Source: Chalara sp. BL73 (Eukaryota; Ascomycota; Leotiomycetes; Helotiales). From it: DNA of 64,000 nt. The DNA lies in NCBI GenBank assembly GCA_918026815.1, contig CAKJVC010000068.1:1798001-1862000 (forward strand), given 5' to 3'. Below the pieces are notes generated by a model. The model was not told the origin of the DNA. It was given only the letters and a program-made list of their open reading frames with translations, and searched no databases. A program made the translations under genes and the position numbers. Positions 21,831 to 32,915 of the stretch are shown here, piece by piece. The stretch's first letter is position 1. Each line of letters begins with the position of its first letter.

Positions 21831-24459
21831 ATGCCCTCCTCCGCATCGACAGCTGGCAAGGTATTCCACCTTCACAAGCTCATGGCCATGACAACCGTCG
21901 TCTCTCCTCCTTTGAATTCCTTAAATTTAGACCCATTGGCACAGGCTGGAGGTGGAACAGCTTCGGAAGCACTACAACCACAGCCTTACCTTTCCCATGG
22001 CATTCAAGCCAGCCTCAAATATGTCTACGACAAACTACGTGGGAAGGAGAAGAAATTATCGCGAGATAAACTGGCAGAATGGATGAAGTCGGCACAAGAC
22101 CAGCCAGCGGATTGTTTGGACAAGGAGAGCTACAAATTCGAGGAGTTTCTAGAAACTGTCTACTACAATCGTGGATTCGACGCAATAAAAGCACCTGACG
22201 AGGAAAAGGACTTGACGAAACCAATCAGTAATTATTTCATTAGTAGCAGTCATAATACATATCTGGATGGTAATCAATGGACCTCTAAAAGCTCTACGGA
22301 CGCCTACAAGAACGTGAGTGGAATCTGCACATATTCACTGAATTATACTGATGTCAAGATTACAGGTCTTGCTACGTGGCTGTCGATGCATCGAAATTGA
22401 TGTACATAATGGCGGAGAAGATACGAAACCTTCCGGTAGCGAATCACCTGCGTTGCCATCACCTAAAAATGATCATAAACGGCATTTATCCACCGCTACC
22501 TTATCAAGTCTTGCGGCCGAGGCTGTGGATAAGGGTGGTTCGAAATATAAGGAAATGAAGGGCAAGCTTTCAGGCGGTTCGTCCTCAGGCTTAGGGATTA
22601 AGGACTTAAAGATCGATGAGACTAAGTCGGATGCTTTGTCAGTTACGAACTCAGTTGGTCGAGCGCCATCCGTCCGGTCAATGCGGAACGGTGAGCCGAT
22701 AGTCCTTCATGGATGGACGCTAACTGCACCCGTTGCTTTTCGAGATGTTTGCAAAGTTGTTCGAGAGAATGCATTTGTAACAAGCCAGCTCCCTATAATA
22801 GTTAGTCTGGAAGTACATGCAAATACAGAGCAACAGGAACTCATGGTCTCGATCATGAAAGAGGAATGGGCAGGCTATCTCGTCGACCAGGCACACGAGA
22901 CATGCAATCCTGACGAAAGATTGCCACGCCTCGAAGAACTCCTTGGCAAGATTCTAATCAAGGTTAAGAAAGCGTTAGAGAAAGTCGATCCAGCTCTTCC
23001 TCAGAATTCGCTAGCTGTAACACATTCAAACCAAGATCGTGAGTCGACTGCCTCGATATCGGAAGAGGAACGGGCTGCGAAAAAGAAGGTGTCCAAAATC
23101 TGCGAGAATCTTAGTAACCTTGGGATCTACACACATAGTGAGCATTTTGTGAGTTTTGAGGCGAAATCAGCTAAGAAGCCATCACACATATTCTCCATTG
23201 GAGAGACTCAGATCTTGGATCTGCACAAAGAGAAGCGAGAGAGAATGTTTGCACATAATCGTGATTATTTTATGCGTGCTTACCCGGCCGGCTTTCGAGT
23301 CAACTCTTCAAATCTGGATCCCTCAATATATTGGCGAAAGGGAATTCAAATGGTAGCTCTGAACTGGCAGAAGATGGACGAGGGAGTAATGCTGAACGAA
23401 GGCATGTTTGCAGGTGAGAAAGGCTGGGTTTTAAAACCCGAAGGTTATCGCAGTACCGCGGAACCAATACCATACAAGACGCTACAGCTGAGAGTTACTA
23501 TATTTGGTGGGCAACATCTACCATTACCACCAGACACGAGGGCGAAAGACTTCCGTCCTCATGTCAAGTGCGAACTGCACGCTGAAAGGCCTGAGGAGAA
23601 AATCCCAAGTGATGATATCAAAGGAAGGAGAAAGACAAGAGTTGGAGAGTGGAAGCATAAAACAGCACATGGAAAAGGAGATCACCTGGACTTTGGACCT
23701 GAGGGGACATCCTTTGAGTTCCCAGTCGTTGAGAGGATGTTGGAAGAGTTGAGTTTCGTTCGGTACGTAATTTCCTATTCGTTTTCGTTTTCAGTTACAC
23801 GAATATCTCCTATGGGTCTCAATCCCGCGCAGCCTACGAAATGCCCCGGATAGGATTGGTCACACAAGAGCACAAGTTAAGACATGCCAAGCGGAACACG
23901 TCGTTGAGGTCAATGGCCGTGTGTCCAAGGACGTCATTGTCCCTTCTTTGAAGCGCAACGGCCCGCATTTAGCTGCATCGGGCTATTGCGTGACATCTCA
24001 CGGTGTCAGGCACATCAGATCACCTGTCTGCTGAAATTCCGGCTCTGCGGCGAGGCACATACTTATTTCACATCCACCTAGGTGACATGTAACCTCTGGT
24101 CTCTAGTCCTATTTCCAGCGAACCGTTGTCCCTTACTCTCAATATCCTTATCTCTGATATATGCACAAGGCTTTGGAGATTGTGCTACGCTCAACAGTTC
24201 TCCCTTCCCACCAAACAATCCGATTCCCGTTTCTCGTGTCTCAGAAAGGAGATCAAAGGCCAAAGAAACATAGACTAACCATGCCCGTCACAGATTCAAA
24301 GTCGAAGATAACAACCTAGCTGCCGATACTCTCTCATCCTGGGCATGCATCCGCCTCGACCGGCTCCAGCCCGGTTACCGCTTCATCCACCTATTTGACG
24401 CAAAAGGCGTCGCCACTTCAGGCCTTCTACTGGTTCGCATAGAGAAAGTAGTCTTATGA
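21831..24459 (+). CDS. Phosphoinositide-specific phospholipase C (delta-like, no PH domain)
   Basis: Exons 21831-22313, 22366-23762 and 24294-24459 join in frame to 681 aa. It hydrolyses phosphatidylinositol 4,5-bisphosphate to IP3 and diacylglycerol. An EF-hand-like helical region (roughly residues 60-115) precedes the X box, with ISNYFISSSHNTYL (catalytic His about 141) and GCRCIEIDVHNG. The second catalytic His is about 276 in EPIVLHGWTLT. A Ser/Lys-rich insert of about 75 residues interrupts X between the two. The Y box contains SNLDPSIYWRKGIQMVALNWQ, and MFAGEKGWVLKPEGY leads into a C2 domain (LQLRVTIFGGQHLPLPP). The last exon completes C2 with WACIRLDRLQPGYRFIHL. The final intron is 531 nt, about tenfold longer than its neighbours. 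Fungal PLC1-type proteins take part in calcium and stress signalling. Confidence 0.92.
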
Positions 24460-27400
24460 CAATTGTTGCGCCGTTCTTTCGCGTGGCGGAGCCTCGTGGG
24501 TAAGAAGCATTGGTGGAAGACGTTGAGAAAAGCTATTACCCAATGATATATCTTCGTTTGGATATGTTCCACCGGTGGGAGTGGAAGGCTGAAAAGAATG
24601 GCGCATATAATCAAAGGCCCGAGATGACTATAAGGACGTAGGGATGCAGTGAGGAGAGGTCTGGTTAAAAAAGGTCACCGACGGGGTGTAAGATCAGACA
24701 TTTAAGTAAGAGCATATGCATGGAGATATCGGAGTAACGCATAGTAAAATGGACATCCAGGCACATAGGTAGGCGTTGGCAGAGCACTGCATGCATAGGA
24801 ATTGAACCAGGAGGCGGATCTGTATAAGGTGTAAAGTAGTGAGCCATCTTTGAATCTTCTGGTTTAATCAAAATTGAGGATTTGGCGTGCTGGTTAGATA
24901 TCGCAACGATGCCATAACTCAAAATGCTTCCTTTACCAGTCAGTAAATGGGGTGACTTGAACTGAATATGGCCTCTCCGTCGGTTAAATCGTATATTATG
25001 TGTTCCCAAAAAAAGAAAAGGCAGCAGAACTCCATCCAAGCTACCAATATCGAGCTATCCTTCCACTTTGCCTTCCACCACATACATCCTTTCCTCGACC
25101 ATGGCAATTCTCTCAACACAGAGCTGATCGATAAAACATGTATCCGTAAAAAGGTGCCTCCCTCAGAGAACCAGCCACATTTCTCTCCGCTTCCGCCTTT
25201 GCCCCTGCTTGATCTAGATGTAACGAGGGGGAACTACTGGGAACGGCGCAAAAAAAAATCAAGATATGGCCAGACGCCGGCAAGGACTATCTTCGATCAT
25301 GCAAGTTACAAGATCCTCCCGTTTCCCAGGCTGGTCTGGAACGTAGCGAGTATCTAGAATAAATCAAGCCATCTAGCTTGGTCTTTTGTGGTTGGATGGG
25401 CTTCGTTCCCGAGCATATAGATAGATGCAGCTGCGGTTCCTGAGGCGCAGATCTCAATGCACTTCAATTGCCATTTATGAAAGGCTAAAGCTATAACACC
25501 TTCTGCATTAACAGACGGCATCGACTTTAGACGGCGCAGGTGGAGGAAGGGCAGCTGGCAAGTATCGCGAGACAGGATCGCGTCTTGGGGATCGTGTGTA
25601 TGGTTGTTGATCTTAAGAGACCGCACCTCAACAAAACCATCGAACAAAGATGGTGGAAGTGTGAAAGATCAGCATGTGGCGACTTTTCGGCTTTTCGAGA
25701 CGCGGAATATGCGGCAATGTCGCAAGGATCTAGTGCGCCAGGAACTTTGCTAAGAGCACTAAGAATGATACTGGTGACATCTGAAGCTCTTTGGTGGGCC
25801 GAACTAACAGCTTCACTTTGATGCAGATCTGGTCTGGGCGGTACACAATGTCCAGAATCGGCCTTCTGCCCAGTGCCTAAGACCCTTGAATAATTGATCT
25901 TCCAAGTTCATCGTCGTGTCGAGAGCTTGATGCCAGACACCAAATCCCATCCCAGTCTTCTTTTCCCAAGTCTCCCGAGCTGTTGATGCATGCGTCCCAC
26001 GGCCAACAATTCCAAACCTTCAAATGTTTTCCAAATCTTCACCAGCGCGACACGGCAAAAAAACTACTAAAAAAATTAAGGTTTTAGGCCTTTATCGATC
26101 CTATATGAGAAGAGGCGCCTAGCATTAAAATCGCATTGCCCACTTTGCACATCCTGGTTACCAGTTACATATGAAGATCGTATGGGGTAATTTTCCTCCA
26201 GCCTGCCGGACGGGGAAGCGGGTTAAGCGATCATCGCATTCTTTTAAATCCCATTGTCGAATCCGATCCGTTGCTTCGACATGCAGTGGCCACCAATCGC
26301 TTTAAAACTACCAAGGGCTGGCGTGCGGCTTGTGTAGAAATCAAAATTAAGTTTGTGATAACTGTTGCAAACTGATGTGAGAGTTATGAAGTTTGAGCGT
26401 TCTTGCAGCAGGCTCGCATGCGATGAGATATCCGTAAATTTGCATCACAAGTGAGCGGTGAGTCGAGCCCAGATATCCATAGCGGCTCTCGGAATTTGTG
26501 TTATCTAATCTCCAGGGTGCATATGCATTTGCCCGCATATCACGGCAGCGCAGCTGAGATCTCCAGGAGCATTCTCCGTTCTGAGTATGTAATGCAGTTG
26601 CATCATTCGGTTTCAAAAATCCAATCTAGATTCGCGACGACAGGAGCGTTCTCTTTCTTTCTTTTTTTTTTTTTTCAGATTGTGTTATGCTGTGCTGCTT
26701 AAGATCTTGCAATTGTGTTTTGTGTCACTGAACTTAAAAACCTGTATTTCGTAGCACCTAAGCCTCCGATATCAGTTCCTCTGTGTGATACCTATCGAAG
26801 TATTCCTTACTAGGTATTCGCAGTCACGTTTTCAGTGAATACGCTTGCTATACCAACGATCTCAATCTTGGCACCCAGTAACTTGGTTAAGATCCTCACA
26901 ACGTATCGTATCGATGCGACCCTTGATACGGATCCGGCTCGGTAAACATTCTAGAGCCCGCCCTATCGAACCCTTGCTGACTCTCTTTCCGGAGATACTT
27001 TATTTGTAAAATAATGTTAACAAGGTTGGGGAGCCAGAAAGCCGACCCGCAACGCTTAATTTCCATTGATGTTTCACACTGGACGCTATGTGCCCGAAAC
27101 ACAAGGCTCTGGAGTCTAGCTATGTGACGCGCTTCAATTAGAGATAATTTGACCGCTTTCAGGCAAGAGACACCACATCTAACCAACCAACGTATCGAGC
27201 TGCCGCAAGAGTGCCGTTTGAATCATTCCAGTGAATAGGTAGTTCTCTGCACGCCTGTAGAAGCATCAAGCCCAATTTTTGCCTACGGAACGGCAACCCC
27301 CGGCTAAAGGGAATAGGCTTTGAAACACCAACCTTCATAACTATGCGAAAAGGTAAACTAAAACCATAAGTTGCCGCAGACCCACCAGGCTTCAAATGCA

Positions 27401-28256
27401 TCTTGAACTTAATACGAAGTATAGTAGGGCAATCAGGTTGCACATCGTGCCATCAGCTCTCTTCGACGCGCCACTGGCGGACTAATAATTTTTATAGGTG
27501 CAACTAACCGATGGACCAGCGCGGGAGGGATTATGGCGCGGAGTTCCCTCCGGAATAGTACCAGGATGATGTAAGTAGATCCAAGTAGTGTCTGACAGGT
27601 CATAAATCGTCGTACCAAACCAGCGGCATGGAATTTGCTAAAACATAGAGGCGTATCAAATAAGACAATGTAACCTTGTTATGTGCCAGTGTATGCAGAT
27701 AACGATCAAAGCAGGATAACGGACAATGCCCCAGGAATCAGATAATAGATCGTACTATGTTCGCATCGAGAAATCCATAATCGAGGAATCATCTAGCTTT
27801 CCATGGTATAATTTTATGTTCGATAAAGTCAGCATTGAATCATTCAAACCATGCTGCTTCTTGAAACTAGAAGTATGCCCGGAACTATGCATGATGTGAA
27901 GAGGTGCAATTATACCAGAGAAGAGTGCTCATCCAAGCAATATGAAGCTTGGTGGGGGAGCAAAGTATTCTGAGTATATTACATCTTCCCTCCCTTAGTT
28001 GGCGGCGAAAAAGCAATTAGCTCCAAGCCACCAAAAAGGCTATCGTTCCCAGGACCGGTCTTGGCAAGTCAATGTGTGTTATGACTGGCGTAGAGTACCT
28101 AGATATATGGACTCATGCAAATGAGTGGGGTAATTTCTGCAGAATACACCTCCCGCCATTCCCAAATAGCAACTTTGGCAGTAGCTACGGTGGTGTTCGA
28201 GCATAGGTTGATGTTGAAAATTGGATACTGAGAAATGAGTATTTCGTTGGTTCTGA
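24460..28256. other. Gene-poor region with unresolved protein-like fragments
   Basis: No gene is firmly supported over 3.8 kb. At about 26140-25357 (-) several overlapping protein-like frames could be exons of one gene (separate entry). At about 27440-27160 (-) a frame containing LMLLQACRELPIHWNDSNGT and AARYVGWLDVVSLA looks protein-like but has a TGA upstream in frame and no recognised family. A pyrimidine tract followed by CAG lies near 26655-26676 (+). Confidence 0.35.
25357..26140 (-). other. Possible multi-exon gene, structure unresolved
   Basis: A minus-strand frame reads TGMGFGVWHQALDTTMNLED and on to GLRHWAEGRFWTLCTAQTRS. A GTGAAG donor and CTTAG acceptor about 65 nt apart would join it in phase to KVPGALDPCDIAAYSASRKA. 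A further open frame runs to a stop at about 25354-25356 and contains FLHLRRLKSMPSVNAEGVIA. These segments look like one protein, but I could not find a start codon or a consistent second junction. It may be a gene with more introns or a decayed one. No family recognised. Confidence 0.28.
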
Positions 28257-28605
28257 TCATAACTGGCTGTAAGCTCGCTCAATTTCCGAGTTCTCATAAA
28301 ATCGGCATTGGCCAGGAGTATATGACATATCACTCGAAACAAAAGTGAATGACGACTCATTATTTGAAACCCTTGAGAGAAACTCTGGAGTCTTCCAGTC
28401 ACCTAGAGCCTTGAGAACGGATTGACAACCCTTGTGTGATGATTCCGGGTATTTGCAGCCGGTTCCGGAGCCGACGTATACGATAGCATAGAAATCACTA
28501 CCTCATCACACTAAAGCTAGTGGGCAATGTCCTAATAACGCTTCGTAATGTTTCACCGAGGACTCAAAAAGAAAAATCTAAAGCCGCCAAGATGGATAGA
28601 TACTT
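28257..28605 (-). pseudogene. Possible remnant of a small secreted protein gene
   Basis: An open frame at 28502-28257 (-) encodes SDFYAIVYVGSGTGCKYPES, then SSHKGCQSVLKALGDWKTPE, and ends AYSQL with a stop. It looks like the mature part of a small cysteine-containing secreted protein. About 65 bases upstream of that frame, another begins VKYLSILAALDFSF and then meets TGA. It resembles a signal peptide whose ATG has become GTT and whose frame is interrupted. No valid start or clear donor was found, so I call it a remnant. The alternative is an unrecognised first exon further upstream. Confidence 0.3.
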
Positions 28606-28796
28606 AACCCCAGCTCGACGAGGATATGTTCGTATTCGAAGGGAGCAGAATCTCAAGTATAAGAATCGTCTTTCCGATTCCAGCTTGGAGACAAATCATC
28701 TCGCACAATCTTCTACTATAGTGGCTCATCCCTTTTGAAGTCAACATCATCGCTTCATATTGTTCCAAACATAGTGTAAAGCCATTAAAACACAAC

Positions 28797-29068
28797 ATGG
28801 ATCAAACGATAAAGGAAATCAAGCAAAATCTTGTCCAGGAGCAAGGTATCCTCGATTATTCTTTGACACGATATGAAATCCTGCCCCCTGTGAAACCAGC
28901 TATCCGAACCACACCAGTAAGGCCACTTGGTACCGCATTCAATATAGAATGATCCTTTACTGACTGGATCAGATGTCGGGTGTCAGATGTCCAACATGCG
29001 CAGCGAACGGGCAGGAAGTCTGGGTAATTCCAGGACGAGCCTGCGGATACTGTGGCACAGAATGCTAA
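28797..29068 (+). CDS. 71-aa protein with CxxC...CxxC zinc-ribbon-like tail
   Basis: Exons 28797-28916 and 28973-29068 join in phase 0 across a 56-nt intron (GTAAGG donor, TACTGACTGG branch, GATCAG acceptor). The first 40 residues are charged and probably helical (MDQTIKEIKQNLVQEQGIL), followed by a Pro-rich linker. The C-terminal 31 residues hold CPTCAANGQEVWVIPGRACG and then YCGTEC, so four cysteines form two knuckles (CPTC and CGYC) plus a final Cys. This suggests a zinc-ribbon-like metal site. I recall small fungal proteins with the same CPxC...VWVxPGRxCGYCG pattern but know no function. Both exons are short, so the gene is easily missed. Confidence 0.68.
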
Positions 29069-32000
29069 ATTGCAAGTACAGAACGCGACCAATACACAAA
29101 CAAACGCTGACTATGTGAAGACCTGCTCCAGCTAGGAACTCGACGCTATAGCAGTGCTCAAACACACAGCGTACATGATACCAATACTGACGGCAACGTG
29201 GGAATGGTGGTGTTACCATTACCTGAATTTTTTTCAAGGCGATTTACACAAGGCTTTTAGTCAGGCCACGGTAGAAGCGGATTTCCTTTCTAAAAAGAAT
29301 CTCGGATTTGATGTTGTGTAGAGTTAGCCATAGTTCTGCACAAGCGTTAGCAATACCAATAATCAAAAAGTTATTATTAATATCAGAAAGGAGAACGAAC
29401 GCTCGTCATGTGAGAAAGCATCCTATGACTGAACCTTGATAGGATATTGTGCTAACGTAGGCGATGATGTGCCGTCCTGATAAAAGCAAATGGTGAAGGA
29501 TTTGGAAAAAAGACTTCTTGTTCGACAATACCTCGTAAAAACCTCCGAAGCGCTTTGTGCAAGTGAGTTACTGCCATGGTGGGGGAAGAAAACCTTCTTT
29601 TCTCAATACGTTGGGTTTGATGGTTCTGGGGATCAATGAACCATATATGCAATGTTGGAGTTTCTAATCCCGGAAAATGCTACGCTATATCAGTTTCGTG
29701 CCGCCACTTACGATGTCCCATGTCCCTTTTTGAGACAACCCTTACTGGGATATTAATTGGGAAGGCGTATAGAAATCGGTTTAGCGCCAAAGGGATGAAG
29801 ATCATAGGTCAGACAGTTTTGACTTGGGTAAGATCTTGACGGAGGGTGGTAACACCAGATCTAACCTGCCAGGACCTGAAGTGGGGTGAGGTTTTAGAGA
29901 AATCTGACAGCTCATCATTTCAGTGAAGAAGCTCCATTCAACGATCATTAGCCCTTCCTACGCAAGGCTGTTGTGCAAGGTACGTCAGGGAAGTTACAAC
30001 TTTCTTCTTAAGTCGTTATCGCTTTCAACACCTAAGAGGGCAGAAATCAAAACTGGCTCGAAGAACGGATCTCAAGAATGAGAATTGAATCTTTTGTGAC
30101 TTATCTGCATTCTGTGTAACCTAAGGTTGGTGATGTGTCAAGGTGGCGTTTGCATATGTCTGGACGGGAGGGGTGGCTGGGGAGTCTGCAAGACGTGCTA
30201 CTATAGCCGTCGGAGCTTATATTAGAAACAGTGACGTCGATTTGAATCTATTTGAGTCTTTGATAAAAGAAGCACAGACAAAGAAATGAGTGCTTGACCA
30301 TTCCAAGCGCGTGAAACAGATCTTCAGGAATTCTTCAAAGATCGTCAGTGGAGAGGTGCAACGGCCTGTAAGGCTGTTGCCAAAAAGGAAATGAATCAAC
30401 ATCAGGAATGAGCAGTACACCATCGGTCTATCTGCTACCGTCCAATAATACCAATTAAAGCCGTCAGCACAGTGGAAATTTTATCTTTCGGGCGTTAGAA
30501 TAAAGTTTAGTGTGATAAGGCGTGCTGCTAGCTAGATCGGCCTCAGAAGTTCGATCGAAATCTGCCAAGTGGCGGAGGTCTTATACCACTCACGTCTCGT
30601 TGAACCGACTGGCCCATTTCATAGCCTTTCCAAGAGCCTCCTGACCTTATGATCACCTCTGCAAATAGCATCTTTTATGATTGTGGGATGTCTAGTCCCT
30701 TTTGAGCGGTTATTCTGCTGCTGTTACAATCAGCTCATAGCAGTCACGTGGCGATCCCATCGCAACACTATATATGTGTTGTTTAATTCTACTGGATCTA
30801 GCGTAAGTCGGGCTCCACGTAGCCGTTCTTCTTTGAATTAGAATCGAAGTGTTTCTGCTTTCTTAACCCGTATTCCTCGCCCGGGGAGGCTCATGTGGGC
30901 ACTAATGGGGAAACTGGGGTTTGGGTCAACCTCTTTACAAATCCAGCCTATGTGAAAGACAATTAATGCAAAGCTTTAAACAGAATGGTAATCCTTTAAT
31001 TAATGAATATGTACAGTTTAGCCTTTGCTGTTCTGAGAAAGTGTGCTGAACGGAATGCCTTGTTATGAAGCGGATTTCTCGCTTGACTTTCCTGTCCTTC
31101 ACAGAATATGTGCTCCTCGTTTGTGTTTAGGCCAGACAATTATGCCATACGGTGTAGAGAGTCGGGCAGCGGTCACATCAATCAACAGTTCTAACATCAA
31201 TAGTTCTAACATGCAATGTTAATCTTCAAGCTTCTCAAGAATCATCAACGAAATCCAGGAACTGGGATACCTGTAAACGTGTTGTGCATATCAGCAAACG
31301 TAACATGTCTGCTTTCACTTAGGTAGGACGATTATATGGGGCGTCCATCAAAGGCCTGATCATATGATAGCTGTGACTATCCAGCTTGTGCTGGAATAGA
31401 TGTATTCAGGGGCATGTCCTTTTCTGGAAAAATACATTAGCATTGAAGATGCCTAACTTTGAGCCACAAAAATTCGCATTCCTATTTCTGGAAACCGACA
31501 AATTCAGCAAACACCTGACGCAAAAACCAAAAATGTATTACAACACTTACCAACTAGAGATCCCTGATTTTTAGAAAGCGAGATCTCCCATTCTGAAACT
31601 CAGACTCAAGTCTTCCATAAACTTATCACGATATATTAGACTTTACAGCACCTGAGAAGAAGGTCAACTGTCAATCCGCGAAGTCTGGCAAAGTTGGAGC
31701 GCCTAGGGCAAAATACATTGCTCAATCCAAGAAGAGCATAATTTGTAAGGACGCTGATGATCCTGAAAAGTCTGATACAGCATCTGCACACGTTGCATCA
31801 AAGTCAATGAAACTACTAGAGATCATGCTGACCAACTTGAGACTCCCATGGCTTCCAAGATTAGTGAGCCTTCTACGCTTACTAGTTCCATTGCCAAGCC
31901 GACTAAGACTCCGTAAGAGAATGAGCAGAACTAGGGGCCCATTAATAACCTTACGGATGTTGACCCTAAGAACTTTGAGGCATACTGGAATCGTATTGCC

Positions 32001-32148
32001 GCACAACTCATCTGACTATTCAAACAAGCCATAACCTGCTAGGGGATGCGGTCGGATTCATCTCAAAGATGATTTCAACAACCGTGAACCACTTCAACTA
32101 GACCCACCTAGAATAGTCGAAAAGAGAGATCTTGCTGTGACGATAGTC
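29069..32148. other. Gene-poor AT-rich region
   Basis: About 3 kb with short competing frames and no supported gene. From about 31650 to 32050 the plus strand carries decayed protein-like stretches (for example SGKVGAPRAKYIAQSKKSII) with frequent stops. They lead into the coiled-coil relic that follows and may belong to it. Confidence 0.4.
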
Positions 32149-32573
32149 TCTATAGACAGATAGATTAAGGCTGATCGAATTCTCGATTACCTCGGACCAA
32201 GCGACTATCTCATCACGTTTAGCGGCGATCCCACAAAAGGAATTTGCTGAAATCCACAAGGTTTATAAGAAGCCCAAGGAGCATCTGGAGCAGGTGAAGG
32301 AGTGGAATGACAAACATGGCAATAAATATAAGGAGGGGATTGAGCGATTTCTCTTCAGGCGTGCTAAAAAGATGAAGGAGCTCAAGGCACAGCTTGCTAC
32401 GTTAAAACAGAAGCATGGTAGAGAATGGAGAGGACATGTTAATTCTTGATGAGGGCATCAACATTGACAAGAAAATGATTTGCTCAGTTCCATCACCAGA
32501 GGAGGCGGAGGCAACTGCAGCAGTAGAGAGTGCGACATCAACACAGGGTGAATCATATGCGGCATCTGACTAG
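32149..32573 (+). pseudogene. Decayed coiled-coil ORF, possibly gag-like
   Basis: An open frame without a usable start runs from about 32150 to 32449 and encodes a Lys/Glu-rich amphipathic helix (QKEFAEIHKVYKKPKEHLEQ, then KKMKELKAQLATLKQKHG). Overlapping its end, a second frame continues with LILDEGINIDKKMICSVPSP and a Glu/Ala-rich tail to a stop near 32573. Two protein-like frames abutting with a one-frame shift suggest a single ORF broken by an indel. Such coiled-coil, Ser/Thr-flanked proteins occur in retrotransposon gag regions, but no zinc knuckle, protease or polymerase is visible, so the origin is uncertain. Confidence 0.35.
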
Positions 32574-32915
32574 AGATTGGGTTCGGCAGGATCTATTAGT
32601 AGCTAGCTGAGAACGAAACATGAGCAAATTTTGAGTCAAATTCAGTTTCTTGTCCATAAAAAACATGCTTGATGTGCTGGAAGAAAATAACAAATCATCT
32701 AAATTCTAAGTTGCGCAAAAGGAGAAGTGGACAAGGCTATTTATAGAAATATGTGCCAAGGCGTTGGTGATCCACTACTACCGATCCCATGGATCTCTGT
32801 GCAACCCCCTCCAAACTCCAATTGCTCTGAGTGAGCGCGACAGATTGGAGTATCAACAGCACGACACTTCTTAAACATGTTGTGATTGGTTACATCCGAT
32901 ACCCTTTATGATAAG

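Noticed and set aside
24078..24263. Minus-strand 61-codon frame inside the long PLC intron
   Set aside because: The frame has no motif and ends in Arg/Thr-rich sequence typical of spurious ORFs.
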